This document shows, piece after piece, positions 1 to 45,224 of a stretch of 64,000 nt of DNA. Source of the DNA: Monoplex corrugatus. Lineage: Eukaryota; Mollusca; Gastropoda; Littorinimorpha; Ranellidae. The notes under the pieces are model-generated. The model searched no databases and was not told the DNA's origin. It saw only the letters and a list, made by a program, of their open reading frames with translations. The translations under genes and the position numbers were made by a program. Location of the stretch: positions 166,166,758 through 166,230,757 of the forward strand of contig CM060305.1 of assembly GCA_030674185.1 (NCBI GenBank), given 5' to 3'. Every line of letters starts with the position of its first letter. Position 1 is the first letter of the stretch.

Positions 1-230
1 TTCCCATGTAGTTCAACTGCTTCTCCGTGTCTATCAAAGGACTAAGCATTTTCAGCTAAGGTCTTCCAACAAATAGGCCAAGCCAGTCCAAAATGTTTCA
101 AACCATCTATTCGGTCTGTACATCATGTTCTAAGTTTAATAAAGATCCAACCCAAAACTGAATAGCAATCCTTGAACATGGAGAGAAGGGCATATAACTT
201 CACTTTTGTAGAATGAAAAAGGTGGGTCAC

Positions 231-283
231 AACACACACACACACACACACACACACACCACCACACACACATATATATACAC
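231..283. repeat. CA microsatellite
   Basis: An interrupted run of CA dinucleotides runs into a short AT-rich run. No coding signal was seen in the first 230 bases. Confidence 0.9.
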
Positions 284-887
284 ATGTACAAGGCGAGTAG
301 TTACAAAATATTTTATTAAACAACAAAAGCAAATACTGTTCCTGTCACTGCATAACAATGAATAAATTTGTATAAACTTTATTGATATTTGAAATATGAT
401 TATACGTCAACAACATTTTACATAACTATATGCCGACTAAATTTAAGCCCCATTTGATACGGAATCAATTCCTTCATGGGATAAGAAAATACATACAGCA
501 ATTAAATTTCAGCCCAGCCAATTATGTAAATGTTTATTCATATCCATTAATCCTTCTCCATTCCATACATCTTCAACCTCAGTTGAGCTCACAGCACATC
601 CTATAAAAAAGACAAATGATAAAGCATTACAATCAATAACAATATCTAAAGCAAAGGAGAGTATTAACATAACAAAGCATTAAAAATCAATATCAATATC
701 TAAAGCAAAGGAGAGTATTAAATATGTAGTAAACAAAAACGAAATTGCACCGATTACAAAACAAAATCTTGTTCATACTGCACTTCACCCAATCTGCTGG
801 TAATTATCTGCCAGATTCCTTAAGATTATGCAAAATCCTATGTACTGGCAAGTTCTTAAAATGTGAAGGGGGTGGGGAGAGGAAACA
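284..887. other. Intergenic stretch with two duplicated patches
   Basis: No gene is recognisable. Bases 386-494 recur with two mismatches or so at 2831-2940, and 794-856 recurs at 2493-2555. The rest is AT-rich unique sequence. Confidence 0.7.
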
Positions 888-1505
888 GGAGCTATGAAAC
901 ACTTAGCTGACACCACCAGTGTAACTGGAGCTGTGAAACACTTAGCTGACACCACCAGTGTAACTGGAGCTATGGAACACTTAGCTGACACCACCAGTGT
1001 AACTGGAGCTATGAAACACTTAGCTGACACCACCAGTGTAACTGGAGCTATGGAACACTAAGCTGACACCACCAGTGTAACTGGTAGCTATGAAACACTT
1101 AGCTGACACCACTAGTGTAACTGTAGCTATGAAACACTTAGCTGACACCACCAGTGTAACTGGAGCTATGGAACACTCAGCTGATACCACCAGTGTAACT
1201 GTAGCTATGGAACACTCAGCTGACACCACCAGTGTAACTGTAGCTATGAAACACTAAGCTGACACTACCAGTGTAGCTGTAGCTATGAAACACTAAGCTG
1301 ACACTACCAGTGTAACTGTAGCTATGAAACACTTAGCTGACACCACCAGTGTAACTGGTAGCTATGAAACACTTAGCTGACACCACCAGTGTAACTGTAG
1401 CTATTGAAACACTTAGCTGACACTACCAGTGAAGCTGGAGCTATGGAACACTTACCTGACACCACCAGTGCAGCTGGAGCTATGAAACACTTATCTGACA
1501 CCACC
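888..1505. repeat. 39-bp minisatellite, about 16 copies
   Basis: Tandem units contain CACCACCAGTGTAACTGGAG and GCTATGAAACACTTAGCTGA. The units vary by single substitutions and one-base indels. The short open frames that cross it follow from a repeat length divisible by three. Confidence 0.95.
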
Positions 1506-1684
1506 AGAATGATTGAACTTATCAACAGAGGCAGCCAGTCCATATAAAAAAAAAGAAAGAAAAGACTTGCCTGTGCATCAAATCTGCGGTGACTGTGTTA
1601 TCAGCATGATGAAATAATCAATGAGCTAATGGGGCCATTAAGACAACAACAACAAACACTGAAAATTAATGAAACCTGCTGTTC

Positions 1685-1755
1685 ATCTAAAGGTTGAACT
1701 CATAACCTTTTGAGTTATCCACATGGTGATTTAACCAACTATGCTAACAGGTCAG
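1685..1755 (-). mobile_element. Possible tRNA-derived SINE head
   Basis: On the minus strand, TAGCATAGTTGG resembles a pol III A box and GGTTATGAGTTCAAC resembles a B box about 30 nt downstream. No tail or target duplication was found. Confidence 0.35.
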
Positions 1756-1984
1756 GACAGAGTGAAAGGATTAAAAACAATTGAACACATCCTATGACAT
1801 ACACATGTATTAGGGGTATCCAATAAATAGTGTGAGTACATCTTCAAAAATGTTAAACAGAAGATAATGATATGTACCTTTCTATATTCCTTCGATGTTA
1901 ACATCCCGTCTCCTGAATGACCAATTCCCATCTACTGAAAACTTCAGAAATGTCTGTTGCTAGGCAACCAGAGTTGACATGTTG

Positions 1985-2445
1985 TACCTGATTGGTCAGC
2001 TTCATTATCACAGAAATGTACACCATGGATCCAGTCATGGAGGGGTTCTTTCAACTTGGGGAATAGATCAAAGTCTGGGAGACTAAAATCTGGAGAATAG
2101 GTGAGGTGTGGCACAGCATCTCAATGATATGACATCAAAAGTGTATTATCTTTCTGTTTTGCGGCAAGATACATTGTCAGGTAGTATCAATGGCAAAATG
2201 TTTAACAGTGTTTCATGATTATTTTGGACTGCGAATCTGAGTATTTTCACCAAAAACATCCCGCAGTACTCTTTCTTATCAATTTGTCCCAATGAAACAT
2301 GATGTACCATCAATACACCCTTGTTATCATACATATAGGTACATTTCATCATCATTTTCAAATTTCCTAGCTTTCTTCTGAACTTGATGGGGTTTAGACA
2401 GGCAGAAGTGTGCCACTCTGATGGTTTTGTTGATGCCAACTATCT
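1985..2445 (-). pseudogene. Mariner-like transposase relic
   Basis: The minus strand encodes KCTYMYDNKGVLMVHHVSLG and further on HLTYSPDFSLPDFDLFPKLK. These match the catalytic core and the third-Asp region (YSPDLAPxDFxLFPKLK) of Tc1/mariner DDE transposases. The two parts are in different frames and the middle is degraded. No terminal repeats were identified. Bases 1990-2164 recur at 2556-2730. Confidence 0.7.
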
Positions 2446-2492
2446 GATTTAAAACACTATCACCCTCATTTTTGTAATTTTTCACAGAGACC

Positions 2493-2940
2493 CTGCTGGT
2501 AATTATCTGCCAGATTCCTTAAGATTATGCAAAATCCTATGTACCGGCAAGTTCTGATTGGTCAGCTTCATTATCACAGAAATGTACACCATGGATCCAG
2601 TCATGGAGGGGTTCTTTCAACTTGGGGAATAGATCAAAGTCTGGGAGACTAAAATCTGGAGAATAGGTGAGGTGTGGCACAGCATCTCAATGATATGACA
2701 TCAAAAGTGTATTATCTTTCTGTTTTGCGGTGTAAGTGTGTGTCTCTTTCGATTAGACCTCTGGTTTTAGATATCATTTGATTTTGTGTCTTTATCAGGA
2801 AAAGGAAATTGTTAAAATGACTTAGTCATCATATTTGAAATATGATTATACGCCAACAACATTTTACATCACTATATGCCGACTAAATTTAAGCCCCATT
2901 TGATACGGAATCAATTCCTTCATGGGATAAGAAAATACAT
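2493..2940 (-). pseudogene. Second mariner fragment in a patchwork duplication
   Basis: Bases 2493-2555 copy 794-856 and are fused directly to 2556-2730, which is a 175-bp copy of 1990-2164 (the YSPDFSLPDFDLFPKLK region). After about 100 unrelated bases, 2831-2940 copies 386-494. No intact gene remains. Confidence 0.7.
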
Positions 2941-2990
2941 ATGCATCAACATCCGCAAGTACTTAGAAAGAAGTTGACAACTTCTATGAA

Positions 2991-3328
2991 ACCAGAAAAA
3001 ACATGAAAGAAGAATATGAACGTGTATTTAATACAACAAAACAAGACAGGTGCAAATTTTTGGCCAACTGACCTTTATCAAGCGTAAGATTTCAAACAAA
3101 CAAACACTAGATACAAAAAAATTGAGAAAAAGACTGAAACAAAGTTCCTTTTCTCACACTGAAGACAGCAGCAGGGAAGTTTCAGTTTTTTTGTCAAAAT
3201 TTTTATATCTAGTGTTTGTTTGTTTGTAATCTTATACTTGACAAAGGCCAGCCGAAAATTTGCACCTGTCTTGTTTTGTTGTATTAAATACGCGTTCATA
3301 TTCTTCTTTTGTGTTTTTTTCTGGTTAA
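2991..3328. mobile_element. Foldback (long inverted repeat) element, copy 1
   Basis: Two arms of about 110-120 bp are imperfect reverse complements around a short spacer near 3125-3200. The arms share ATTTAATACAACAAAACAAG and a GACAAAGGCCAG...CCGAAAATTTGC segment on the right arm. The tail CTTGAACG..GGGCAGTCACACTT at about 3335-3360 also follows the related copy at 44.5 kb. It resembles the 3' region of some retroelements (inference). Confidence 0.65.
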
Positions 3329-3389
3329 TGTTTGCTTGAACGCGGGCAGTCACACTTGTTTTGGATTTCGTTTAACTTCTATAAAAATT

Positions 3390-4612
3390 AGATACAGCCA
3401 AGGCTCAGTGTAAATCATAGGACATTCCAATAATAATGGGGGACTCTAATGCCAAAGTGGGACAGTAAAAGTAGATGATATAGTTGGACCTCATGGCCTT
3501 GGCATGCAAAATGAAAGGGGAGAGAAACTTGATGAGTGGGCATAAGTAAATGAATTCATAAAAAGAAATAATTTGAGCAACCTAACAGAAGAAAATGGAC
3601 ATGGATGAATCCAAGAGACAGCACAAGAAATGAAATTCATTACATCCTGATAAATAAAAGATTTATAAATGAACAGGTGCAGACTGCAACAGTGACCACA
3701 ATCCTGTAATGGGAAGATTTGGGCTGAAACTAAAAGAAAAGAAAACACACCAAAAATAACAGCAAACTAAATCTTGAACTCTAAAAGAAGGATGAATCAA
3801 CTTGAGCAAAATTTAAGATATATGTCCAAAACAAATTCAGTGCTCTGGAGGATGTTGGTGAAGTTGGAAACAATAGACAAGTTTGAGAAACTTGATAAAT
3901 GAAGCTTGTGAAGAAATCCCTAGAGTTGAAAGAAAAGCATAGAAAAACTGAATGATAAAAGAAATTTTAGGTTTGATGGAAGAATGGAGGAGAGGAAGAA
4001 TACAAAAAGAAGAACTTGGCTAGCTGAGACAAGCTGATAAGTTTAAATATCTGGAAACAGTCATCTCACCAGATGGCAGATGTACATCAGAAATAGCCAG
4101 CATAACCAGCCAAGCTAAAATAGCATTCAAGAAAACGAAAAGCGTTCTTATCAACAAATGCCTATCAATTAACATCAGGAAGAGATTTCTTCAGTGATAA
4201 ATAAAGCCAATACTGTTGTACGAATGTGAAGCATGGACAGTCAACACACAAAGTCAGAGCAAGACTGAGGCAGCTGAAATGTGGTTTCAAAGAAGAGAAT
4301 ATTAAGAGTTCCATGGACAGCAAAGAAAGCAAACGAGACAGTCTTGAAAGAGGCAAGCACAAAAAGAACATTAACGAAGATGATAAGGAAAAGACAGGCA
4401 ACATTTATAGGCCATTTTATGTGACAGGAGGAATTTGACCACCTAGTCACAACAGGAAAGCTGGAGGGAAAAAGAGCACCAGGTAGACCTAGGAGAAAAT
4501 AGTGGATGAAGACAGAGAGGGTGGGAGATGTCCTTGCAGCAACAAAAGATTCATATGGAGGGCAATGATCACCAACACGCAAATGATGATGATGATGATG
4601 AGGATGATGAAA
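3390..4612 (+). pseudogene. RTE-like LINE relic (endonuclease and 3' end, centre deleted)
   Basis: The plus strand around 3430-3700 reads IIMGDSNAKVG, GPHGLGMQNERGEKLDEWA and NEIHYILINKRF, an AP-endonuclease domain broken by stops. From about 4020 it jumps to FKYLETVISPDGRCTSEIAS, then EAWTV and LEGKRAPGRPRRK near the ORF2 C-terminus. The reverse transcriptase core is missing. A (GAT)n run at 4583-4610 is the likely tail, and a related tail is seen at 16.1 kb. Confidence 0.75.
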
Positions 4613-4827
4613 CAACATCTACAACAACAAAAAGAACAACACACACCCTGAAAACACACACCCTGAAAACACAACAACAACAACAAAACAATAACTACAA
4701 TGATGCACCATGTACTGGGACAGGGCACTATAAAAAGTATGCATGAAAAATCATCCAAATGAAAGACACCAATACCAAGATGCAATATTCAGCAAAGGAC
4801 TTCTCTGTTTATAAGCATTAATCTTCT

Positions 4828-5429
4828 TTAAATATTTAGGTTCAGTCAAGGCACACGATGGAACATGCTCAAAAGACATAAAGATGAGAATTGGAATGGC
4901 CAAGAACAGTATGGTTCAATTGAACAATATTTGGAAAGACCACAGCATAACAGCAGACCTTAAGATAAAACTCTTAAAATGTCTTGTCTGGCCAGTGATG
5001 TTATACGGCTGCGAGGCATGGACAATGAAGAAAGAGGATGAAAGACGAGTGGAAGCAGCAGAGCTGTGGTTTTACCGAAGACTGCTGAGGGTCAAATGGA
5101 CGGATAGGCGCTCAAATGAAAGCATACTGAATGAGTTGGGTACTACACGCAAGCTCCTAGTACTCATACAACGGAGGAGACTGAAATATGTTGGACACGC
5201 AATCCGTAATGAGAGAACAGACTTGATGTCCACTGTCCTCCAAGGTAAAGTGGAAGGAAAGAGAAACAGAGGACGGCCACCTGCATCACTTGCTAGAAAC
5301 ATCACAAACATCAGTGGCAGGAAACTCCAGGAGGTGGTCAGACTTAGCCAAGATCGAGAGTGCTGGAGGCAACTTGTGAGGACATCATGTGCAGCGGCCA
5401 ACACTGTTCCCGGTGACGCCGACAGGTGA
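4828..5429 (+). pseudogene. RTE-like LINE ORF2 C-terminus, 5'-truncated
   Basis: An open frame of about 200 codons begins FKYLGSVKAHDGTCSKDIK. It has the typical C-terminal block of endonuclease-reverse transcriptases: MLYGCEAWTMKK, LWFYRRLLRVKWTDRR, GRPPASL and a GDADR stop. It is followed by short GACAGGTG repeats. The frame is unbroken, so the insertion is younger than its neighbour, but without endonuclease and RT it is not functional. Confidence 0.85.
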
Positions 5430-5639
5430 CAGGTGACAGGTGAAGCATTAATCTTAGATAATGAAAACACCAACAATTTCGCATCAGTAATAGAATCATA
5501 TACAAGGGCAGTATACCAAAAATAATGACAACCATCAAACCTGAATATGCAAAATACTATGCAAAAATCATTGAGCAATACACAGCCATGAGCAGAATAC
5601 TGACAAGGACATTTCACCAATTAATCAAATATCAACCAG

Positions 5640-5935
5640 TATGAAAACACAAGCCTTACATGTCATCATTCTGATGGATTTTTACTACATTACCTTTCAA
5701 ATCTCCTATTCTCGTATCAAACATCAAGCACCCTGGAATCCTGAAAACAAAAGCTGCTGACGGTGCCAACACACAATCTTTGAATCAGCTGGAGAATGTG
5801 CTTTCGATTTCGTAGCATCATCTATCTGGAACACACTGCAAACTGATCTGAGGGATCTAACCAATCTTTTCACACTTCAATTCACAGTTAAAGACTGACC
5901 TCTTCACCGGCCTTCAGCTGTTATATTACAATTGT
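5640..5935 (+). pseudogene. CR1/L2-like LINE C-terminal fragment
   Basis: The plus strand reads GECAFDFVASSIWNTLQTDL followed by an FTLQFTVKD-like string. This corresponds to the AAPxxWNxLPxxLR...FKxxLKTxLF end of CR1/L2-type ORF2. The fragment is interrupted by stops. Confidence 0.5.
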
Positions 5936-6139
5936 TCCTCCACTAATTAATACTTCCGCTTATTATTGCTGATCGTAAGGCACTGTGTAATTATACATGT
6001 ACGCATTATGTTTGTGGCCACCAGATGTATGCATGTACAATTAGACAACTTTTGTATGTATTCACTATTGATCATTTGGCACTATGTAATCACAAGTTAG
6101 ACTTAACTGCTCCTGCACTGCTGACACCTGAGGTAGCCA
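5936..6139. other. Unassigned intergenic sequence
   Basis: No gene, RNA or repeat was recognised here. Confidence 0.5.
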
Positions 6140-7640
6140 AAATACTCTACCGTGCATACTCTTCATCCATTCAGCTGGTGTGTCATTCCATCTTCTGCTG
6201 ACCAGTCCCAGATCCTTTCCACTATCTATCACCAGCTCATCCTGGACTGCTCTCTCTTTCTTTGGTCAGCTGATGTCCGTTTAATGGCTTGATTTGCAGG
6301 TCTTGTTGTGAGAAGCCTCCAGACAAGCCCCAATCAGAGAAGGCACTGTCTGTAAATAATGGTTGACAGGAAGAAGCTGGGATCTGTCCCTAACTTCTTC
6401 ATTTGAACTGAAGTCATTCCATTTGATGCACAGGATTTTATGTAGGCATCTGGTGTCAAAGGCACCCAGCTTCTTCTCCTGGATGATTTAAAGATGCCAG
6501 GTTTTGTAGCCACAGTGTTGATATGTTTGAACTCTACAAATTTATTTAATTGTGAGAGAAAATTTCCTGCCGTTCCACATTTTGCTCAGCTGGTTAAATG
6601 CTGCTGTTGCCTTTCCAATCCAGCATTTCAGTTCAAAGTCAAGGTCACTGGTGCTGCTGAAGGAATTACCAAGCTACACTAAGTTCTCTACCTCTTCATC
6701 CTTCTTCTCGTCAATGAGTAGATTTGTTAGCACTTGATGTTCCCTGCTCAACATGTTCTTGGTCTTTTTGACACCAATGATAAGGCCAATGTTTCCTGCT
6801 TAGCTTCTAGTGTCAGCCACAATTAACTAAACATCTTGAGAATTACTTGTTATAGCAGCTCTGTCTCAGCAAAATCAAAATCAGGAAACTTGTTTTCCCC
6901 ATCAATTGATTCCTTTCCTTTGAGTTGTGAGCTTCAAAATCCAATCAACAGCAACTTCTAAGAGGAAAGAAAAACACCAGATAGGACTTTAAACCTGTCA
7001 TTGTAACCATCTTCTGTCCTGATCCGATGCTCAAGTTCTTACAGATTTTGTTTATAGCTGATATAACTTTCTGTGGAATGCCACAGGGCTGCACGATTTC
7101 CAAAGTTATGGTCTGCAGACACTATTGAAAGCTTTGATGAATTCTATGAAGTTGACAGCGAGCAGAGTTCAGTATTCTCCACATTTATCAATGATCTGTT
7201 TCAGGATGAAAATCTGCTTTGTGCAGGATTGTCTAGGAAAAAAGCTGTTTGCTATTCTCTTCAGCTCATTGTTTATTGTGTCACACAGTCAGCTCAGAAT
7301 GACCTGGCAGTAAACTTTTCCTGGGATTGACAGCAAAGTAATCAGTCTCCAGTTGTCACATTCTGAAAATTTTCCTTGTTTGGGAATGAAGACCATCTCA
7401 CTATTCTCCCAATGCTCTGGGACAACACCAGAGTTCCATACTGGGTTGCAGAATCTGCACATCCAAGCAACGGTACAGTCCCATCCATCCTTTGACATCT
7501 CTGCTGTCATGCTGTCAAACCCAGGGGATTTGTTGTTCTTTAACATCTTGATAGCTTTCATCATTTCACCTTCAGTGAAGTCCTCAGTGTTGATAGAAGC
7601 AAGTGAAACAGGTCTTCAGTCTCTGTAATCATTAATGTAT
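6140..7640 (-). pseudogene. RTE-like LINE reverse-transcriptase relic
   Basis: The minus strand at 7564-7289 encodes MMKAIKMLKNNKSPGFDSMT and then ENSEMVFIPKQGKFSECDNW and RLITLLSIPGK. This is the RT finger/palm start (LKNNKAPGxD...PKKGD...NWRxITLLS). Downstream toward 6140 the RT and connection regions continue in broken frames. Only about 90 codons are open in one frame. Confidence 0.75.
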
Positions 7641-7897
7641 GTTTATGACCATAGGTTTCTGTGTGTATGATTAGATGCTGTTAGCAGGTATTCATTTGTA
7701 TACATGTATGAACGTGTTCTCTCATGTATGCGTATATGTGTAATACATCAGCGCTTCTGTATATATTATACTCTGCCTTGTTAGTGCATAATTCACAAAG
7801 TCCAAACGAGTTTGGAGTATGGCTGTACACAAGAATGATTAATTAAATGGATGCCTCTGAATAAAATGTGGCTCTATACAAGAATAACTAAGTAGTG
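7641..7897. other. Unassigned sequence downstream of the ACSM gene
   Basis: AT-rich with short ATGTATG-type runs. No gene was seen. Confidence 0.5.
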
Positions 7898-8262
7898 CCT
7901 CTGACAAAAAGGTCCCAGTGACATCAGTGTCTATTTATTCCTCTGACAAAAAGGCTCCAGTGACATCAGTGTCTATTTATTCCTCTGACAAAAAGGCCCC
8001 AGTGACATCAGTGTCTATTTATTCCTCTGACAAAAAGGCCCCAGTGACATCAATGTCTATTTATTCCTCTGACAAAAAGGCCCCAGTGACATCAGTGTCT
8101 ATTCCTCTGACAATAAGGCCCCAGTGACATCAGTGTCTATTTATTCCTCTGACAAAAAGGCTCCAGTGACATCAGTGTCTATTTATTCCTCTGACAAAAA
8201 GGCCCCAGTGACATCAGTGTCTATTTATTCCTCTGACAAAAAGGCCCCAGTGACATCAGTGT

Positions 8263-8270
<8 letters not shown>
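7898..8270. repeat. 42-bp minisatellite overlapping the ACSM stop codon and 3' UTR
   Basis: About nine units of the form CCTCTGACAAAAAGGC then CCCAGTGACATCAGTGTC and TATTTATT. On the minus strand each full unit contains AATAAATAG, a canonical poly(A) hexamer. The last unit ends as GATAAATAGAC, which contains the real TAG stop. One unit is shortened around 8100-8110 and lacks the hexamer. Confidence 0.95.
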
Positions 8271-41946
<33,676 letters not shown>

Positions 41947-43177
41947 CTGGAGACAGATCAAAATTGAAATGATGACATTTTTATAATACAGTAAATATTT
42001 ACAAACTGTATATATAGCTCAGAGAAATACCTGGGGAAATAGAGCAACACTGTTTGACAACTAGTATATGTAATGTTACAAAACTGTCAAAGATAACTGA
42101 TGTTCTCAGACATTACAATGTAATGTGTTCTTTGAAGACTTTTGTAGTCCTGTTTCTATGCAACATGTAGTCAGCTGCACATAAAAACAGCTCTCGGCTA
42201 AATTTTACGAAGAAATTAGCACACACAGTCCAATACACTGAGTCCAAACAATACTCATTGGAGGGATAATCACAAGACATGTAGCAGAAGAGAGTGTGTG
42301 TGTGTATGCACACGCACATACACATGTGTGCATGCGTTCCCCAGTGCGTGAATGGGGCCAGGGACGGAGGAGACAAAGTCCTCCAAAATGAAGAACACGG
42401 CGGGCTAGGCAACCAATGACTTTTAGCAAATGATGAACAAGAGGTGGGAAATTTCTTTCGTCTTTCTTTGGTTGGAAAACAATCCCTGAAAAACTCATTT
42501 CAGGTAATCACGTCACATAAAGTATTGTATTGTATTGTATTTTTGATTTTATATTTTCTTTTTCCTGGAAACGACTTTGAGTTTGAACTACCCTTGCTCT
42601 GTCAGTGTATGTGTCCTCGTTTTAGTAAATATATAAGTTGCCTAAGCCTACTACAGTTTCAACAGGCTTCTACAGTCAGGGCATACATTTGAGGGAGAAA
42701 AGATAGCTGTTAATATTAAGCATCCCGTGCCCCAAGCATATGTCACAGTCGCTGCCTATACACTAGAGTCTTATTTTATTATTATGTTTTGTTAAGACTT
42801 CGATGTTTACGAAGCTCGTAAGTTACATGTGATGTATGCAATGTTCGCCACACGGTGCAGACGTTATCATTTGTGCGCACAGTCAGCGTCAGCATACTCC
42901 CGTCTTCTATGGGCGTGCATGCATGGCGTTTTCGTGTTTTCATACAAATTCCACCCGGCAAACTAACATGACCGTTACCGTGCATGCATGACTGCTTGTG
43001 GCTGTGCATACTCACGAGGAAGGTTTAGATGTATGACCAGGGTCCCATGTTGAAAGACCATAAAAAAAAAATCCACTCTCTACCCATCGGTTACGGTTTA
43101 GCCTACTTTTAATGATATTATTGTAGGCCTTCTCAGAGAAACTAGATAACTCACGCTTCGTGTGGTCAGCAACTTAC
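41947..43177. other. Intron 0 / upstream of ACSM coding start, no gene
   Basis: No coding exon was recognised. CpG and GC content rise from about 42.8 kb. Confidence 0.5.
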
Positions 43178-43300
43178 AGAAAGCTTGTCACAGATAGCAG
43201 CTCCAACAAACTTCTTTTCAAACATTGAAAAAGCAACACCACACACGCTGACCTGTTTTTCCAAGCTCGTCTCCTGCTACTTTGAGATTGTGCTCAACGG
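43178..43300 (-). promoter_or_regulatory. Candidate 5' UTR exon and promoter zone of the ACSM gene
   Basis: The first coding exon begins with a splice acceptor two bases before the ATG, so an upstream untranslated exon should exist. On the minus strand, CTTTCT followed by GTAAGTTG at about 43178 is a good donor. A weaker alternative, AACAG followed by GTCAGC, lies near 43250. The surrounding 42.8-43.3 kb has more CpG than the rest of the window. No TATA box or start site can be fixed. The right limit is arbitrary. Confidence 0.25.
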
Positions 43301-43689
43301 TAAGTGCTTGACTGTGGCTCCGCCCACAGGCACCTGACAGCTTAGTATGTTTTAGTGTGTTGAATGGTTGGCGATTTTCAGCTGACTTTCCAATAGGCCT
43401 ACAGAGCTCGGTGTGTGTGTTTATATGTTTGCGGAGAGGAGGATGGTAAATGAGGAATCTGGGGGTGGTAAATGAGGTATCTGAATATGTCAATAATGAT
43501 TTGGGTGGGATACATGCCTCTTTCTAAAAATTTGGTCTAGATTTTTAGAGGAGGCGGGAGTATACTGGGGTTTTGTTTGGTTTAGTTTGGTTCTTTTCCT
43601 TTTTCATGTTATTTTTAAATGGTTCGTAACAAAACAAAATAGTGCTTTTACACCTTTTCTTAATTTCTATTTCCATTCTGCAGATCACA

Positions 43690-43960
43690 TGGGCATCTGT
43701 GGCGTTAGTGCACACCAGGCAATGCAGACGACGGCTCCAGGGGAATTTTAAAGGCTGAGGATCACGCTGTCAAAATCAACTTTCATTGCACTTCCAAAGA
43801 AAGCAGGAGCTATAGAATGCAAACTCCATCATACAATCAGTTTGATGAGTCATGTAACAAAAATCCTATTACGAATAATCATGATGAGGACAAGGAACAG
43901 AATCAAAAGAGAAATAGCAGAAGAACAATGTGGATTTGACAATGTTTTGGAAATTATTCT
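43690..43960 (+). pseudogene. RTE-like LINE RT fragment
   Basis: The plus strand reads ISLMSHVTKILLRIIMMRTR then NRIKREIAEEQCGFDNV, preceded by PKKAGAIECKLH in frame fragments. This is the RTISLMSHxTKILLRxxxxRL...EEQCGF block of the RT domain. No RT catalytic FADD motif is present. Confidence 0.75.
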
Positions 43961-44049
43961 GTATGAAATTCCACCACCCAAGACAAGCAAGACCCCTAGC
44001 CATCAGCCAGCAACATCAGTACTTGACGGCAAACACCCAGTAACTTTCA

Positions 44050-44375
44050 AATAGCGCATCATCTGATGCCAGAACCCTTCATGGGTAAAACTGCACAAGA
44101 TATTGACACATGGTTGAAAACGTTTGAGCAATATGCTGATGCACAAGACTGGCTGAATGCACAGAAGCAAGCATTCATACCATTGTTTCAAAGGGATCAA
44201 ACTAAATCCTGATTTGATGGACAAAACCCTGAATCCATCCTCACCTATGAACAGGTGAAGGAGGCCCTGGCAAAAAGTTACAGACCTCAGGCTTCCAGGC
44301 TTCGTCTCAGACAATTTCAAGACAGGCGACAACTATGACTGGAATCTGTAGAAGACTATTTTCATTTAATTAATG
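44050..44375 (+). pseudogene. Ty3-like LTR-retrotransposon gag fragment
   Basis: The plus strand reads MPEPFMGKTAQDIDTWLKTF, EQYADAQDW and, after one stop, SILTYEQVKEALAKSYRPQA. The pattern (PF-G---D---WL--FE-YA then L--AL---Y) is typical of Gag of Ty3/mdg4-type elements. No LTR or pol is present nearby, and it is directly fused to a LINE fragment. Confidence 0.6.
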
Positions 44376-44493
44376 TGTCACCAAGGCAGATAACTAAACA
44401 AAAGCAGCATGGACATAATGGGAACTATATGGTCACTAGTCATCTGCTTTCCATTTAATAATAACAACAATAACAAGCAGAACAAACACACAC

Positions 44494-44760
44494 AAAAAGA
44501 ATAAGAATGCGTATTTAATAATACAACCAGAAAAGACAGGCACAAATTTTTGGCCAACTGGCCTTTGTCAAGCATAAGATCACAAACAACATACAATGTT
44601 TGTGATCTTATGCTTGACAAAGGCCAGTTGGCTGAACATTTGCGTCTTTCTTGTCTGGATGAATTAAATACGCATTCCTATTCTTTTTTCGTTTTTTTCC
44701 CCCGTTTTTTTCTGGTTCCTGCTTGCTTGAACGTGGGCAGTCACACTTATTTTAGATAGC
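44494..44760. mobile_element. Foldback element, copy 2, with shared tail
   Basis: Arms GGCCTTTGTCAAGCATAAGA (about 44565) and its complement (about 44610) form a long hairpin from 44494 to 44690. It is followed by TTCTGGTTCCTGCTTGCTTG and GGGCAGTCACACTT, as at 3.3 kb. Confidence 0.65.
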
Positions 44761-44765
44761 AATAA

Positions 44766-44836
44766 TAATGACAATGACAATGACAATGATGATGATGATG
44801 ATGATGATGATGCTGATGATGCTGATGATGATGATA
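44766..44836. repeat. ACAATG/GAT microsatellite
   Basis: ATGACA units grade into GATGAT units. Confidence 0.9.
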
Positions 44837-44984
44837 GTATTTATGTGGTACCAAGTCTTGACAGTTCAAATCAAAGTGCCCCCTTGCACCAGACATACAC
44901 ATGCAATCAACATAGACTATCTTACAACACGTGAAAAAAAATCACCCAGACTGATGGAAAGAGGTAGTTGCAGAATTCATAATA

Positions 44985-45173
44985 TAATAATAATAATAAT
45001 AATTAATTACAATATTTATATAGCGCAAAATCTTGATAGAAATCAAATCTAAGCACTGAACAGACACATACGCACGCACCCACACGCACGCACGCACGCA
45101 CCCACACGCACGCACACACACACACACACACACGCACGCACACACGCACACACACACACACACACGCACGCAA

Positions 45174-45224
<51 letters not shown>

